DNA from: Desulfobacteraceae bacterium
GTDB taxonomy: Bacteria; Desulfobacterota; Desulfobacteria; Desulfobacterales; JAJDOA01
Reading direction: 5' to 3'
DNA: 36,084 nt
NCBI GenBank assembly: GCA_022340405.1
Contig: JAJDOA010000373.1
Location: 1 to 36,084, forward strand
In this document: positions 17,353 through 25,144 of the stretch, piece by piece
How the letters are laid out: each line of letters opens with the position of its first letter
How positions within the stretch are numbered: position 1 is the first letter of the stretch
The notes under the pieces: generated by a model
Database searches by the model: none
The model's input: the letters and a program-made list of their open reading frames with translations, nothing else
Told to the model about the DNA's origin: nothing
Made by a program: the position numbers and the translations under genes

Positions 17353-17525
17353 CGATTGCCAAAAGTATGTTCCGATTGAATCTCGTGTTTTTTGCTTTTC
17401 GTAGGCGGGGTTGATCCCCGCCCGGCCGGGGTGGCTGGTGCCATCAGCGGGAGGGGATAAACCCCTCCCCTACGGTACTGTTGGAAACCATCTCGGAAAC
17501 GGAACCGGATTCTGACCATAGCTAT
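17349..17525. repeat. Palindromic MITE-like repeat R1, copy 2 (complete)
   Basis: This is a complete 177-bp copy. Imperfect terminal inverted repeats run from ATAGCGATTGCC at the left to the reverse complement of ATAGCTATGGTC at the right; about 18 of 26 positions match and both inner ends finish in GTTCCG. Inside are the same two GC-rich hairpins seen at 1-100 and 25930-26012. The element contributes the stop codon of mpl and ends one base before the ATG of the flavoenzyme gene. No transposase is encoded, so it is either a non-autonomous element or a REP-type repeat. Confidence 0.85.
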
Positions 17526-17526
17526 C

Positions 17527-18684
17527 ATGCCCACTTCCCGCACAGACGTCATCGTGGTCGGTCTCGGAACGGCGGGGGCGGCGACCTGCATGGAACTGGC
17601 CCGGCGAGGGGTTTCCGTCACCGGATTCGACGCCCTTCGTCCACCGCACCGCCGTGGAAGCCATCACGGTGAATCCCGGAGCATTCGAAGAGCCTATCTG
17701 GAGGGCACCGCCTACGTCCCCATGGCGATGCGGGCCTGGCGGTTGTGGCGGCGGCTGGAGCGCACGTCCGGCCAGCCCCTGCTCGTCACCACGGGCAATC
17801 TGACCATCGGCCCCCCGGATTCCCCGGCCGTATCCGGATTTGTTGCCAGCGCAAGAACTTACGGCATTGACCATCGGGAGATGACAGCCGCCGAAGTCCG
17901 CAGACAATGGCCGCAGCTCGCTGTTCCCGACGGTTTCTCGGCAGGACTCGAACGAAAAGCCGGTATTCTGTTCCCGGAACGGGCCGTCACGGTCATGCTG
18001 TCCGAGGCGGAACGGGCGGGTGCCGTCCTGCGTTTTGCAGAACCGGCGCTGGCATGGGAGGAGCGGACCGGCGGAGTCCGGGTGTGGACCCCAAGCGGGC
18101 GCTACGAGGGCGGAAGGCTCCTGCTTTGCGCAGGGTCCCGAACGCCGCAACTGCTCGGAGAAGAAGGCGGGGCCCTTCAGCCCAAGCGGGTGGTGGTGCA
18201 CTGGATCGCACCGCCGGAACCATCCCACTACCGACTGGGAGCCTTGCCGGTGAATTTCTGGCAGATCCCCTCCCCCGGCAGCCCCGGCGGCTCCCCTTAT
18301 GCGGAATTCTACGCCCTTCCCATCCTCCAGCCCGGCGGCCGCCTAAAGGCCGCCGCTCACAACCGGCTGAAAGACTTCGATCCATCCGCTGCTGCCCAGG
18401 AGGTTGCGAAAGAGGAAAAGAAGAAAATCCGGAGATTTTTGGGCTCCTTCCTGCCCGAACTCAATGGCGGCGACATCCGATCCGACCTTTGTACCTACAC
18501 CCTCACGCCCGACGGAGATTTCGCACTGGGGGCCGCCGCCGGCCGCGACAACGTCTTTCTTGCGGCTTTGGCCGGCCACGGCTTCAAATTCGCTCCCGTT
18601 CTGGGGGAAATCCTGGCCGATCGGCTGACCGGACAAGAGCCGTCGTTCGACACGGCCATGTTCGCACCGGACCGTTTCCGCTGA
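17527..18684 (+). CDS. Sarcosine oxidase / N-methyltryptophan oxidase-like FAD enzyme
   Basis: This 385-residue flavoenzyme belongs to the monomeric sarcosine oxidase family. The FAD dinucleotide fold is VIVVGLGTAGAATCMELARR (8-27), followed by the family motif GSHHGESRSIRRAYLEG (44-60) and the C-terminal AGHGFKFAPVLGE. Cys322 in LCTYTLTPDGDF aligns with the cysteine that covalently binds FAD in this family. Members oxidise N-methyl amino acids such as sarcosine to the amine plus formaldehyde. An R1 element ends one base upstream of the ATG, so there is no normal Shine-Dalgarno and any older promoter has been displaced. It stands alone, converging on the transporter gene. The substrate is inferred; an oxygen-dependent oxidase would be odd in a strict anaerobe. 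Confidence 0.82.
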   Translation: MPTSRTDVIVVGLGTAGAATCMELARRGVSVTGFDALRPPHRRGSHHGESRSIRRAYLEGTAYVPMAMRAWRLWRRLERTSGQPLLVTTGNLTIGPPDSPAVSGFVASARTYGIDHREMTAAEVRRQWPQLAVPDGFSAGLERKAGILFPERAVTVMLSEAERAGAVLRFAEPALAWEERTGGVRVWTPSGRYEGGRLLLCAGSRTPQLLGEEGGALQPKRVVVHWIAPPEPSHYRLGALPVNFWQIPSPGSPGGSPYAEFYALPILQPGGRLKAAAHNRLKDFDPSAAAQEVAKEEKKKIRRFLGSFLPELNGGDIRSDLCTYTLTPDGDFALGAAAGRDNVFLAALAGHGFKFAPVLGEILADRLTGQEPSFDTAMFAPDRFR

Positions 18685-18702
18685 CCAAACACGGGCTCCG
18701 TC

Positions 18703-19650
18703 TCAACCTTTCCTTTCGGTACGGCCGGCAGGGGCGGGGTCCAACCCCCTGCGCCTCGTTGGCGCAGGGGAAGAGGGCGCCCGCTCTTCGGTGGAGATGA
18801 TCACCAGGGCGAAAAAGATCAGCAAAACACCCGCCCATGCCAGTGCCGTCAAGGGCTCCTTCAGCAAAAAGATCCCCAGCAGCGCAGCCACCAACGGTTC
18901 GCCCAGGGCCAATGTTCCGGCGTGGGCCACAGGGATACGGGCCAGACCTTTGGCCAGAAACAGATAGGCGGCTGCCGTGGCAAACAGGCCCAGCCAGAGC
19001 GCCACCAAGCCGCCGCGCAGGCCGATAAGGACCGCAGGGTTGCCGGTCGCCAGCACGGGAAACAAGGCAACGGCCCCGGCGGTCAGCACCACGGCCATGA
19101 CCGTCTCCGCAGCCTGCTGCAAGACCATCCGCTGGACGGCCGCCATGCAGACCGCATATCCGGTTCCGGCTGCCAGGGAAAGCAACACCCCCGAAGGGTC
19201 CACGGAGCGTTGCTGGTCCGGTACCAGCAGACAGGCGCAGCCCACAATTGCCACCGCAGTGGAGAGGAACCACCGGCGGCTCGGTGCATTTCGGGTGAGG
19301 GCAATCTCGATCACCCCGGCTGCGATGGGTGTGCTTCCAATGGCCACCAGGGTGCCCACCGCAACGCCGGTTCGGGCCACGGCCTGAAAAAAGCAAAGCT
19401 GAAACAGGACGGTCCCGGCGACGGCGGCCAGTGCGGCGGGGCTTCGGATCAACGAGCCCATACCCTTCATCCGCCCGCAGGCAACGGCCAGTATCAAAAG
19501 GGCCGGCCCCCCCACCGCCAGCCGGAGCGCGCCGATGAATGCCGGCGACAGGCCTTGCGGCGCAAAGGCCTGCGCGGTACCGGTGGTTCCAAACAGCGCG
19601 GCGGCCAGCAGTACGAATCCATGTCCGCTATGGATACGGGTTCCGTTCAT
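18703..19650 (-). CDS. EamA/DMT-family transporter
   Basis: The 315-residue hydrophobic protein has two EamA repeats, about ten predicted membrane helices, starting with GFVLLAAALFGTTGTAQAFAP and ending with LAWAGVLLIFFALVII. The GEPLVAALLGIFLLKEPLT segment is typical of the second repeat. The family exports or imports small metabolites, often amino acids; the substrate cannot be told. The ATG at 19650 was preferred to an upstream GTG at 19680 because it gives the usual short N-terminus; neither has a good ribosome site. The last 20 residues are a proline/arginine-rich tail encoded by a GC-rich palindromic stretch (18746-18770), which looks like a repeat that has entered the 3' end of the gene. 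Confidence 0.88.
   Translation of the reverse strand: MNGTRIHSGHGFVLLAAALFGTTGTAQAFAPQGLSPAFIGALRLAVGGPALLILAVACGRMKGMGSLIRSPAALAAVAGTVLFQLCFFQAVARTGVAVGTLVAIGSTPIAAGVIEIALTRNAPSRRWFLSTAVAIVGCACLLVPDQQRSVDPSGVLLSLAAGTGYAVCMAAVQRMVLQQAAETVMAVVLTAGAVALFPVLATGNPAVLIGLRGGLVALWLGLFATAAAYLFLAKGLARIPVAHAGTLALGEPLVAALLGIFLLKEPLTALAWAGVLLIFFALVIISTEERAPSSPAPTRRRGLDPAPAGRTERKG
18746..18770. repeat. Perfect GC-rich palindrome inside the 3' end of the EamA transporter gene
   Basis: A 10-bp perfect inverted repeat, CCCCTGCGCC around TCGTT to GGCGCAGGGG, lies within the last codons of the transporter. It is preceded by GGCAGGGGCGGGGTCCAACC, which resembles the first hairpin of the R1 repeats. It codes for the unconserved C-terminal tail and could also act as a terminator between the convergent genes, though no T-tract is present. 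Confidence 0.6.
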
Positions 19651-19699
19651 GGCGGGAAGGATGGAACAGGATTGTGGCACAGGAATTTCACGGTATTCT

Positions 19700-19729
19700 A
19701 TTTGCCACGGATTTCGCAGATTTCACAGA
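19700..19729. repeat. Short degenerate tandem repeat (CACGGATTTCGCAGATTTCACAG type)
   Basis: The stretch contains three imperfect units of about nine bases (CACGGATTT, CGCAGATTT, CACAGAG). It lies in the gap between the transporter start and the end of the MetH-activation-like gene. Such degenerate nonamers occur in intergenic DNA of many bacteria and carry no assigned function. The remaining bases of 19651-19765 show nothing recognisable. Confidence 0.5.
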
Positions 19730-19765
19730 GTTTTTTCACTTGGGGTGGAGATGCTGCATCCGCCG

Positions 19766-20473
19766 TCAGTGAAGGGATTCCCAAAGATCGGGGTCGAAGG
19801 GAGCGGTCCGGGAAGGGCAATTTTCGCGCCGGCAGACCGTGCAGCTTCGGAAATCGTGCTCGGAGGGGAATCGGATTCCGGAGATCGATTTGACCGGTAT
19901 CATCAGGCACGATTCGGTGAGCGTTACGCCGACGGCCGGCGGAAGATCACCGATAAGACCGAACAGCAGCCGCTGCTGCTCGATGGGCCAGATGTCCACG
20001 TCGCCGGAGCCTGGACTCATCGCCGCGGTGGTCTTGAGAAGAAACCGGGCCTCCAGATGTTGCTGCAGGTGCCGGCGTGCGCATTCCAGCAGGGCACCCT
20101 TGATGGTATCCCAATAGTATGCCCGCACGAAATCCTGCCGGTCGAAGACGATATCCTCCACCTCCCTTCCGCAGGTCGCCAAAAACGGAAAAACACGCTC
20201 CAACCCCTCCAGGTTTCGGCGCAAGGCGGCGCTGGTGAAGGTGACGCCTCCGATGGTGACGGTGTCTTCGCCCTTTTCATCGATGTATCGCACGGTGTAG
20301 CCCGCCTTGGGTCTACCCATCGCCTCCGCCCTGTCTACCAGCGCCTCGAATTCGTCGGCCTCCTTCGTCCCGGCAACGAGGCGCATCCGCTGCAACAGGA
20401 CTTCCCGGTCGAGAGAGAAGGGAATGTCTTCGAAAAATTCCATCGGCACGTGCCTTCCATTCACAAAAAGCAT
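19766..20473 (-). CDS. MetH activation-domain-like protein with C-terminal cysteine cluster
   Basis: The 235-residue protein resembles stand-alone versions of the B12-dependent methionine synthase activation domain. The C-terminal half carries SGDVDIWPIEQQRLLFGLIG (156-175) and TESCLMIPVKSISGIRF (186-202), the latter corresponding to the AdoMet/cobalamin-facing region of MetH. It ends in a Cys211-x2-Cys214-x4-Cys219 cluster suited to an Fe-S cluster, which ordinary MetH lacks. Known MetH activation domains reductively methylate Co(II)-cobalamin with AdoMet. A role in reactivating a short MetH or another corrinoid protein is inferred. ATG at 20473 was preferred; a GTG three codons upstream is possible, and the ribosome site (GGTGG) is weak. 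The gene follows the gcv terminator and probably has its own promoter. Confidence 0.75.
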   Translation of the reverse strand: MLFVNGRHVPMEFFEDIPFSLDREVLLQRMRLVAGTKEADEFEALVDRAEAMGRPKAGYTVRYIDEKGEDTVTIGGVTFTSAALRRNLEGLERVFPFLATCGREVEDIVFDRQDFVRAYYWDTIKGALLECARRHLQQHLEARFLLKTTAAMSPGSGDVDIWPIEQQRLLFGLIGDLPPAVGVTLTESCLMIPVKSISGIRFPSEHDFRSCTVCRRENCPSRTAPFDPDLWESLH

Positions 20474-20549
20474 GGATGCCACCGGCTCAGAGGCTGGGGG
20501 CTGTTTTTAAATTGGGATTTAGAAACAAATCCTAAGACCCATGCGAGAA

Positions 20550-20572
20550 AGGGAGGGGAAAAACCCCTCCCT
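20550..20572 (-). terminator. Terminator after the glycine cleavage operon
   Basis: A 9-bp perfect stem (AGGGAGGGG and CCCCTCCCT) encloses a loop of five A on the plus strand, five T on the minus strand. It lies 50 bases beyond the gcvPB stop and ahead of the MetH-activation-like gene. The arms resemble the second hairpin of the R1 repeats. It should end transcription of the gcv operon; the following bases on the minus strand are only modestly T-rich. Confidence 0.65.
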
Positions 20573-20621
20573 CTTTGTTATTGGACCATGATCGTCCGGG
20601 TCCGCTCCGGAATCCGCCATC

Positions 20622-22079
20622 CTATCCGCTCAGGCAGGGTTTGCGGGCGGCCGTGACCTCGTCCAGCCGTCTCACCTTCGGGATGCGGGGCGCCTCGGTC
20701 AGAAGATCCGGTTGGGTCCGCGCCTCCTCGGCAATGGCCTTCATGGCCTCGACAAAGCGGTCCACGTCCGCCTTGCATTCGGTTTCCGTGGGTTCGATCA
20801 TAATAGCGCCGTGAACCACCAGGGGAAAATAGATCGTGGGCGGATGGAATCCGTATTCCATGAGCCGTTTGGCGATATCCAGGGTGCTGATCTTGTGGGC
20901 CTGTTGGTTCTTGTCGGTAAAGACGCATTCGTGCATGCAGGGACGGTCGTAGGGCAGGTGATAGGTGCCCTTCAGCTTCTCCTTGATGTAGTTGGCATTG
21001 AGAACAGCCAGTTGGGAAGCCTTTTTGAGATGCCCCCCCATGCTGCGGATGTAGCTGTAGGCACGAACGAGGATGCCGAAGTTGCCGTGGAAGGCGTGCA
21101 TCTTGCCCACCGAGTCCGGGTGGTCCTCGGAAAAGCGATAGCGGCCGTCCTCGCCCAGCGCCACCCGGGGTATGGGCAGGTACGGCTCCAGCTCCCGGGT
21201 GACGCACACCGGCCCCGCACCCGGACCGCCGCCACCGTGGGGTGTGGAAAAGGTCTTGTGCAGGTTTAGGTGCAGCACGTCGACTCCGGAGTCGGCCATA
21301 TTGACCACCCCCATCACCGCGTTCATGTTCGCCCCGTCGGCATAGACCAGACCGCCCTTTCCATGGACGATTTCGGCGACCTCCCGGATGTTTTCCTCGA
21401 ATAGACCCAGCGTGTTGGGGTTGGTGACCATGATGCCGGCGGTGTCCTCGTCCATCGCTTCGGCCACCACGGCGGGATCCAGCACTCCCTTTTCGTTGGA
21501 GCGGATCGCCACGGAATGAAACCCGCACAGCGATGCGCTTGCCGGATTGGTCCCGTGAGCCGTGTCCGGGATGAGAATTTTCGACCGCGGCCGTCCCTGC
21601 TTGGCGTGATGGGCATGGAGGATCAGCATGCCGGTGAGTTCGCCGTGAGCGCCGGCAGCCGGCTGGAGGCTCACCGCGTCCATTCCGGTGATCCGGGCCA
21701 GGTACTCCTGCAGCTCGAACATCAGCTGCAGCGCGCCCTGCGCCAATTCTTCCGGAAGCAGCGGGTGGGCCCCGGCAAAACCCGGAAGCGAGGCCTGCCG
21801 TTCGTTGGTCTTGGGATTGTATTTCATGGTGCAGGAGCCCAGGGGGTACATCCCGCTGTCCACGCTGAAGTTCCATTGGGACAGTCGCACGTAGTGCCGG
21901 ACAACGTCCACTTCACTTAAATCCGGAAAGTCCGGACCGTCTCCGGCCAGTGTCTCGTCCAGCGCCGCGGGTTCCACATCCCGTCGGGGCATGGAAAATC
22001 CCGTTCTGCCCGGAGCCCCCTTTTCCCAGAGCAGCGGTTCGTTGAAAATCAGACCGTTGGTGCCGACCGTATCATTCAT
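20622..22079 (-). CDS. gcvPB: Glycine dehydrogenase (decarboxylating) subunit 2, P-protein beta
   Basis: With GcvPA this subunit forms the PLP-dependent P-protein, which decarboxylates glycine and passes aminomethyl to the lipoyl arm of GcvH. The 485-residue protein shows SGMYPLGSCTMKYNPK (75-90), TAHGTNPASA (173-182), and the PLP lysine Lys275 in LNLHKTFSTPHGGGGPG. The ATG at 22079 overlaps the gcvPA stop by four bases (ATGA), giving translational coupling. The reading frame is open far upstream, but that extension only runs antiparallel to gcvPA codons in another frame and is not used. It is the last gene of the operon and is followed by a terminator hairpin. Confidence 0.95.
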   Translation of the reverse strand: MNDTVGTNGLIFNEPLLWEKGAPGRTGFSMPRRDVEPAALDETLAGDGPDFPDLSEVDVVRHYVRLSQWNFSVDSGMYPLGSCTMKYNPKTNERQASLPGFAGAHPLLPEELAQGALQLMFELQEYLARITGMDAVSLQPAAGAHGELTGMLILHAHHAKQGRPRSKILIPDTAHGTNPASASLCGFHSVAIRSNEKGVLDPAVVAEAMDEDTAGIMVTNPNTLGLFEENIREVAEIVHGKGGLVYADGANMNAVMGVVNMADSGVDVLHLNLHKTFSTPHGGGGPGAGPVCVTRELEPYLPIPRVALGEDGRYRFSEDHPDSVGKMHAFHGNFGILVRAYSYIRSMGGHLKKASQLAVLNANYIKEKLKGTYHLPYDRPCMHECVFTDKNQQAHKISTLDIAKRLMEYGFHPPTIYFPLVVHGAIMIEPTETECKADVDRFVEAMKAIAEEARTQPDLLTEAPRIPKVRRLDEVTAARKPCLSG

Positions 22080-23410
22080 GATGCAACCTCCCGGACCAGG
22101 GTGTCCATGTCTTCCTTGGAAGCGGTTTCGGTAACGCACAGCAGATAGTGGTCCTTCAAATTCGGGTAGTAGCGGACCAGCGGGAGTCCGGCGACGATGT
22201 TCTTCTCCAGCAGCCGGCGGTAGGTTTGCTCGGACCCTTCGGGAAACCGGATCACGAACTCGTTGAAGGTCGGGCTGCCGAAAGCAACGGCAAGCCCGGC
22301 ATCGTGAAAGGCCGTTTTGAGGTACTCGGCCTTGTCGTAGTTGAGACGCGCCAACCCCCGGATGCCGGTCCCGCCCAGCGAGGCCATGTAGATGGCCGAA
22401 GCCGTGGCGCACAGCCCCTGGTTGGAGCAGATGTTGGAGGTCGCCTTTTCCCTGCGGATGTGCTGTTCCCGGGTGGCAAGGGTGAGCACAAACGCACGCC
22501 GGCCATCCTTGTCCATGGTCTGGCCGATGAGCCGCCCCGGCATCTGCCGCACGTAGGTCATCTTGGCGGCGAACATGCCGAGACCCGGGCCTCCGAAGGA
22601 ACGCGGAATGCCGAGACTCTGACCTTCCCCGCAGGCGATGTCCGCACCGTGGCCGCCGGGGCTTTTCAACAGACCGTAGGCAAGAGGCTCCGTGAATCCG
22701 ACGATGAAAAGCGTCTTGGCGTCGGTGTGCACCCGCTCGGACACGGCCTGAAGATCCTCGATGCACCCGAAGAAATTGGGCGACTGGACCGCCACGGCGG
22801 CCATCTCTTCCAGGCTTCCGATGCGGGACAGATCCGTGCGGCCGTCTTTTCCATAGGGCACTTCCACCACTTCGAATTCGGTCGGATGGAAGTAGGTATT
22901 CACCACCCGGCGGTACAGGGGATGGACGGCCTCGGAAACGGCCACCTTCTTCCTCCGGGTGACCCGCACCGCCATCAGCAGCGCCTCCGCCAGCGCCGAG
23001 GCGCCGTCGTACATGGAGGCGTTGGCGACGTCCATTCCCAGCAGCCGCGTGACCAGGGTTTGGTATTCGTAGATGGCCTGCAGCGTCCCCTGGCTGACTT
23101 CGGGCTGGTAGGGCGTGTAGGCCGTGACGAACTCGCCCCTGGACAGCAGCTGGACGGCAGCGGCGGGCGTGTAGTGGTCGTAGCTGCCCGCCCCCAAAAA
23201 AACCTTGGCTTCCGGCGCGACGGCCATTGAAGCGGCAAGTCCGCTCATATGTTCGTTCAGCTCCCACTCCGTGAGGGGGTCGGGGAGATCCAGTTGCTGC
23301 AGCGTGCAGCAGCTGTCTGGAATGGTGGAAAACAGGTCGTTGAGATGCTCGGCCCCCACCGCCTGGAGCATCTCCGCGATCTCTTGCTCGGTATGGGGTA
23401 GGTATCTCAT
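22076..23410 (-). CDS. gcvPA: Glycine dehydrogenase (decarboxylating) subunit 1, P-protein alpha
   Basis: This 444-residue alpha subunit of the split P-protein begins MRYLPHTEQEIAEML and has LGAGSYDHYTPAAAVQL, the TPYQPEVSQGTLQAIYEYQ stretch split over about 88-107, and TREQHIRREKATSNICSNQ, all typical of GcvPA. It acts as a complex with GcvPB. The start at 23410 overlaps the stop codon of gcvH by four bases (ATGA), and AAAGGA lies in the end of gcvH. The split P-protein is the form common in archaea, Firmicutes, Thermotogae and many Desulfobacterota, unlike the single-chain proteobacterial enzyme. Confidence 0.95.
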   Translation of the reverse strand: MRYLPHTEQEIAEMLQAVGAEHLNDLFSTIPDSCCTLQQLDLPDPLTEWELNEHMSGLAASMAVAPEAKVFLGAGSYDHYTPAAAVQLLSRGEFVTAYTPYQPEVSQGTLQAIYEYQTLVTRLLGMDVANASMYDGASALAEALLMAVRVTRRKKVAVSEAVHPLYRRVVNTYFHPTEFEVVEVPYGKDGRTDLSRIGSLEEMAAVAVQSPNFFGCIEDLQAVSERVHTDAKTLFIVGFTEPLAYGLLKSPGGHGADIACGEGQSLGIPRSFGGPGLGMFAAKMTYVRQMPGRLIGQTMDKDGRRAFVLTLATREQHIRREKATSNICSNQGLCATASAIYMASLGGTGIRGLARLNYDKAEYLKTAFHDAGLAVAFGSPTFNEFVIRFPEGSEQTYRRLLEKNIVAGLPLVRYYPNLKDHYLLCVTETASKEDMDTLVREVAS

Positions 23411-23814
23411 TGTTCGGATCCTTTCAGCATGTCGAGATAAGCGTCGCGGTCCATCAAGGCATCCAGTTCGGAAGGATCGTCGGGTTTGACATCGATCATC
23501 CAACCGTCACTGTAGGGGGCTGTGTTCACCAGCTCCGGCGCATCCTCCAGGGCGCCGTTGACAGCCGTGATTTCCCCCGACACGGGCATGAAGAGCTCGG
23601 AGACGGCCTTGACCGATTCCACCGTCCCGAATTCATCTCCCTTTTTCAGACGATCGCCCGCCTGGGGAAGTTCGACGAAGACGATGTCGCCGAGCTGGTC
23701 CTGGGCATAATCCGAAATACCGACCCGCAGGACATCCCCCTGGGATTTGGCCCACTCATGATCTTCGGCGTACCGGACATCCTCGGGCAACTGCAGTTCG
23801 CTGATCTCCTTCAT
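23407..23814 (-). CDS. gcvH: Glycine cleavage system H protein
   Basis: This is the 135-residue lipoyl carrier of the glycine cleavage system. It shows EDHEWAK near the N-terminus, GISDYAQDQLGDIVFVELP (32-50), and the lipoylation site Lys69 in TVESVKAVSEL, followed by GEITAVNGALEDAPELVN. It shuttles the aminomethyl group between the P-protein and GcvT. AGGAGG precedes the ATG; the gene starts 19 bases after gcvT and overlaps gcvPA by four bases. Length and motifs are standard. Confidence 0.96.
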   Translation of the reverse strand: MKEISELQLPEDVRYAEDHEWAKSQGDVLRVGISDYAQDQLGDIVFVELPQAGDRLKKGDEFGTVESVKAVSELFMPVSGEITAVNGALEDAPELVNTAPYSDGWMIDVKPDDPSELDALMDRDAYLDMLKGSEQ

Positions 23815-23833
23815 ACATTCCTCCTTTTGGGCT

Positions 23834-25096
23834 TCAGAGCATGGTTTGGATGGGACGCCGCGCCGTTCTATCCGGCCGGATATCCCCTACGACGCCAGCC
23901 TGGATCGTGCGCCGTCCGTTGCGGAGCGTCAGGGTTTGTCCGCTCTCCAGGGGTCGGTCCGTCTTCACGAAGCCGCAGCATAACCCTCTGGGAGAAAAGC
24001 CCTCCGGTGCATCGCCGCTGGCAATGCTGTAGATCCGGCTTCCGACGCGACCGATGCCCATGTCGGTGGCGCAGGTCAAAACGCTTCCGATGATCCGTCC
24101 GTCCGGCAGCAGCACTTGGGCGCCGTCGGCGGCGTTCACCTTGCGCAGGTCCTCGCCCACATACGCTGCGGTCCAGGGTGCATCCGCCGCCTCAAGGAGG
24201 GCCTTATCCCCGAGAAAGGACTTGGAAAAGCCGGATCGGTCCGGGGTAAACGGAAGGGCGAACTCCCAGGGGTGGTGGATGAACGGCCAGGCGCCGATGT
24301 CCTGGTGGGACAACGGCAGCCCGGCCCCGGCCCGCAGGGAGTCCCGTGCCGCCAGGCCGCAGGGAAGCACACCGAGGGGTGCGCCTTCGGAGAGGACGGA
24401 CTCCCACACCGGCAGGACCCGATCGGGCTGCATAAAGATTTCGAAGCCGAACTCTCCTGTGTAACCGGTCCGCGAGAGCAAAACCGGCGTGCCGTCCTTC
24501 AACATCAGGTCCGCATATCCGGGAGCGTCCGGATCGAAATGTCCCTTGAAGGAGAAGTACACCATGCCGGCCATCGCGCTCGGCCCGCCATCGACAAGGC
24601 GGCCGAGAATCTTCCCCGCCAGCGGCCCCTGGAGATCGATTTTGCCCACTCCGTCGGTCCGATCCTCCACACGAACGTCCAGCCCCTCGGCGTGCATCTC
24701 CAAATGGCGGGAGACGGTGCCGCCCATCCCGGCATTGACCACGACCAGAAAGCGCCGGTCCGCCGTTTTGAAAACGATGGCGTCGTCGATGACCTCCCCC
24801 CCATCGCTGAGAAAAGCGCCGTAGACACAGCGGCCGGAGGCGATGGGTCCGTTGTGCCGTCCGATGCAGGCGTCCAGGTCTTTGGTAAAGCACGCCTGCA
24901 GCAAGGCCAAGGCATCGGGTCCTTGCACGCCGACAACGGCCATGTGGCTGGTGTCGAAGAGCCCGGCGGCGGTCAACACGCTCAGGTGCTCCTGTTTGGC
25001 CGAGGCATACCACAACGGCATGTCATAGCCGCCGAATTCGGCCATTTTTGCACCCTGTGTGGTGTGCCATGCATGAAGCGGCGTCTGATGGGCCAT
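23834..25096 (-). CDS. gcvT: Aminomethyltransferase (glycine cleavage T protein)
   Basis: The 420-residue protein transfers the one-carbon unit from aminomethyl-GcvH to tetrahydrofolate, releasing ammonia. Signatures are TPLHAWHTTQGAKMAEFGGYD split at the N-terminus, GLFDTSHMAVVGVQGPDAL, GYTGEFGFEIFM and GLAARDSLRAGAGLPL. It is somewhat longer than many GcvT (about 365-375 residues), with extra residues in the C-terminal barrel region. CAGGAGG lies eight bases before the ATG. It follows the AsnC/Lrp gene by 48 bases and opens the structural part of the operon. The methylene-THF made here joins the same folate pool as the product of the upstream corrinoid operon. Confidence 0.94.
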   Translation of the reverse strand: MAHQTPLHAWHTTQGAKMAEFGGYDMPLWYASAKQEHLSVLTAAGLFDTSHMAVVGVQGPDALALLQACFTKDLDACIGRHNGPIASGRCVYGAFLSDGGEVIDDAIVFKTADRRFLVVVNAGMGGTVSRHLEMHAEGLDVRVEDRTDGVGKIDLQGPLAGKILGRLVDGGPSAMAGMVYFSFKGHFDPDAPGYADLMLKDGTPVLLSRTGYTGEFGFEIFMQPDRVLPVWESVLSEGAPLGVLPCGLAARDSLRAGAGLPLSHQDIGAWPFIHHPWEFALPFTPDRSGFSKSFLGDKALLEAADAPWTAAYVGEDLRKVNAADGAQVLLPDGRIIGSVLTCATDMGIGRVGSRIYSIASGDAPEGFSPRGLCCGFVKTDRPLESGQTLTLRNGRRTIQAGVVGDIRPDRTARRPIQTML

Positions 25097-25144
25097 GGGG
25101 TACCTCCTGAAAGCATCGGCTTGTATCCGGCTAACCTTCCGTAC

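Noticed and set aside
20622-23267. Single 881-codon P-protein
   Set aside because: The upstream part of the frame overlaps gcvPA codons in another frame and has no similarity; the ATG at 22079 with ATGA overlap is the real start.
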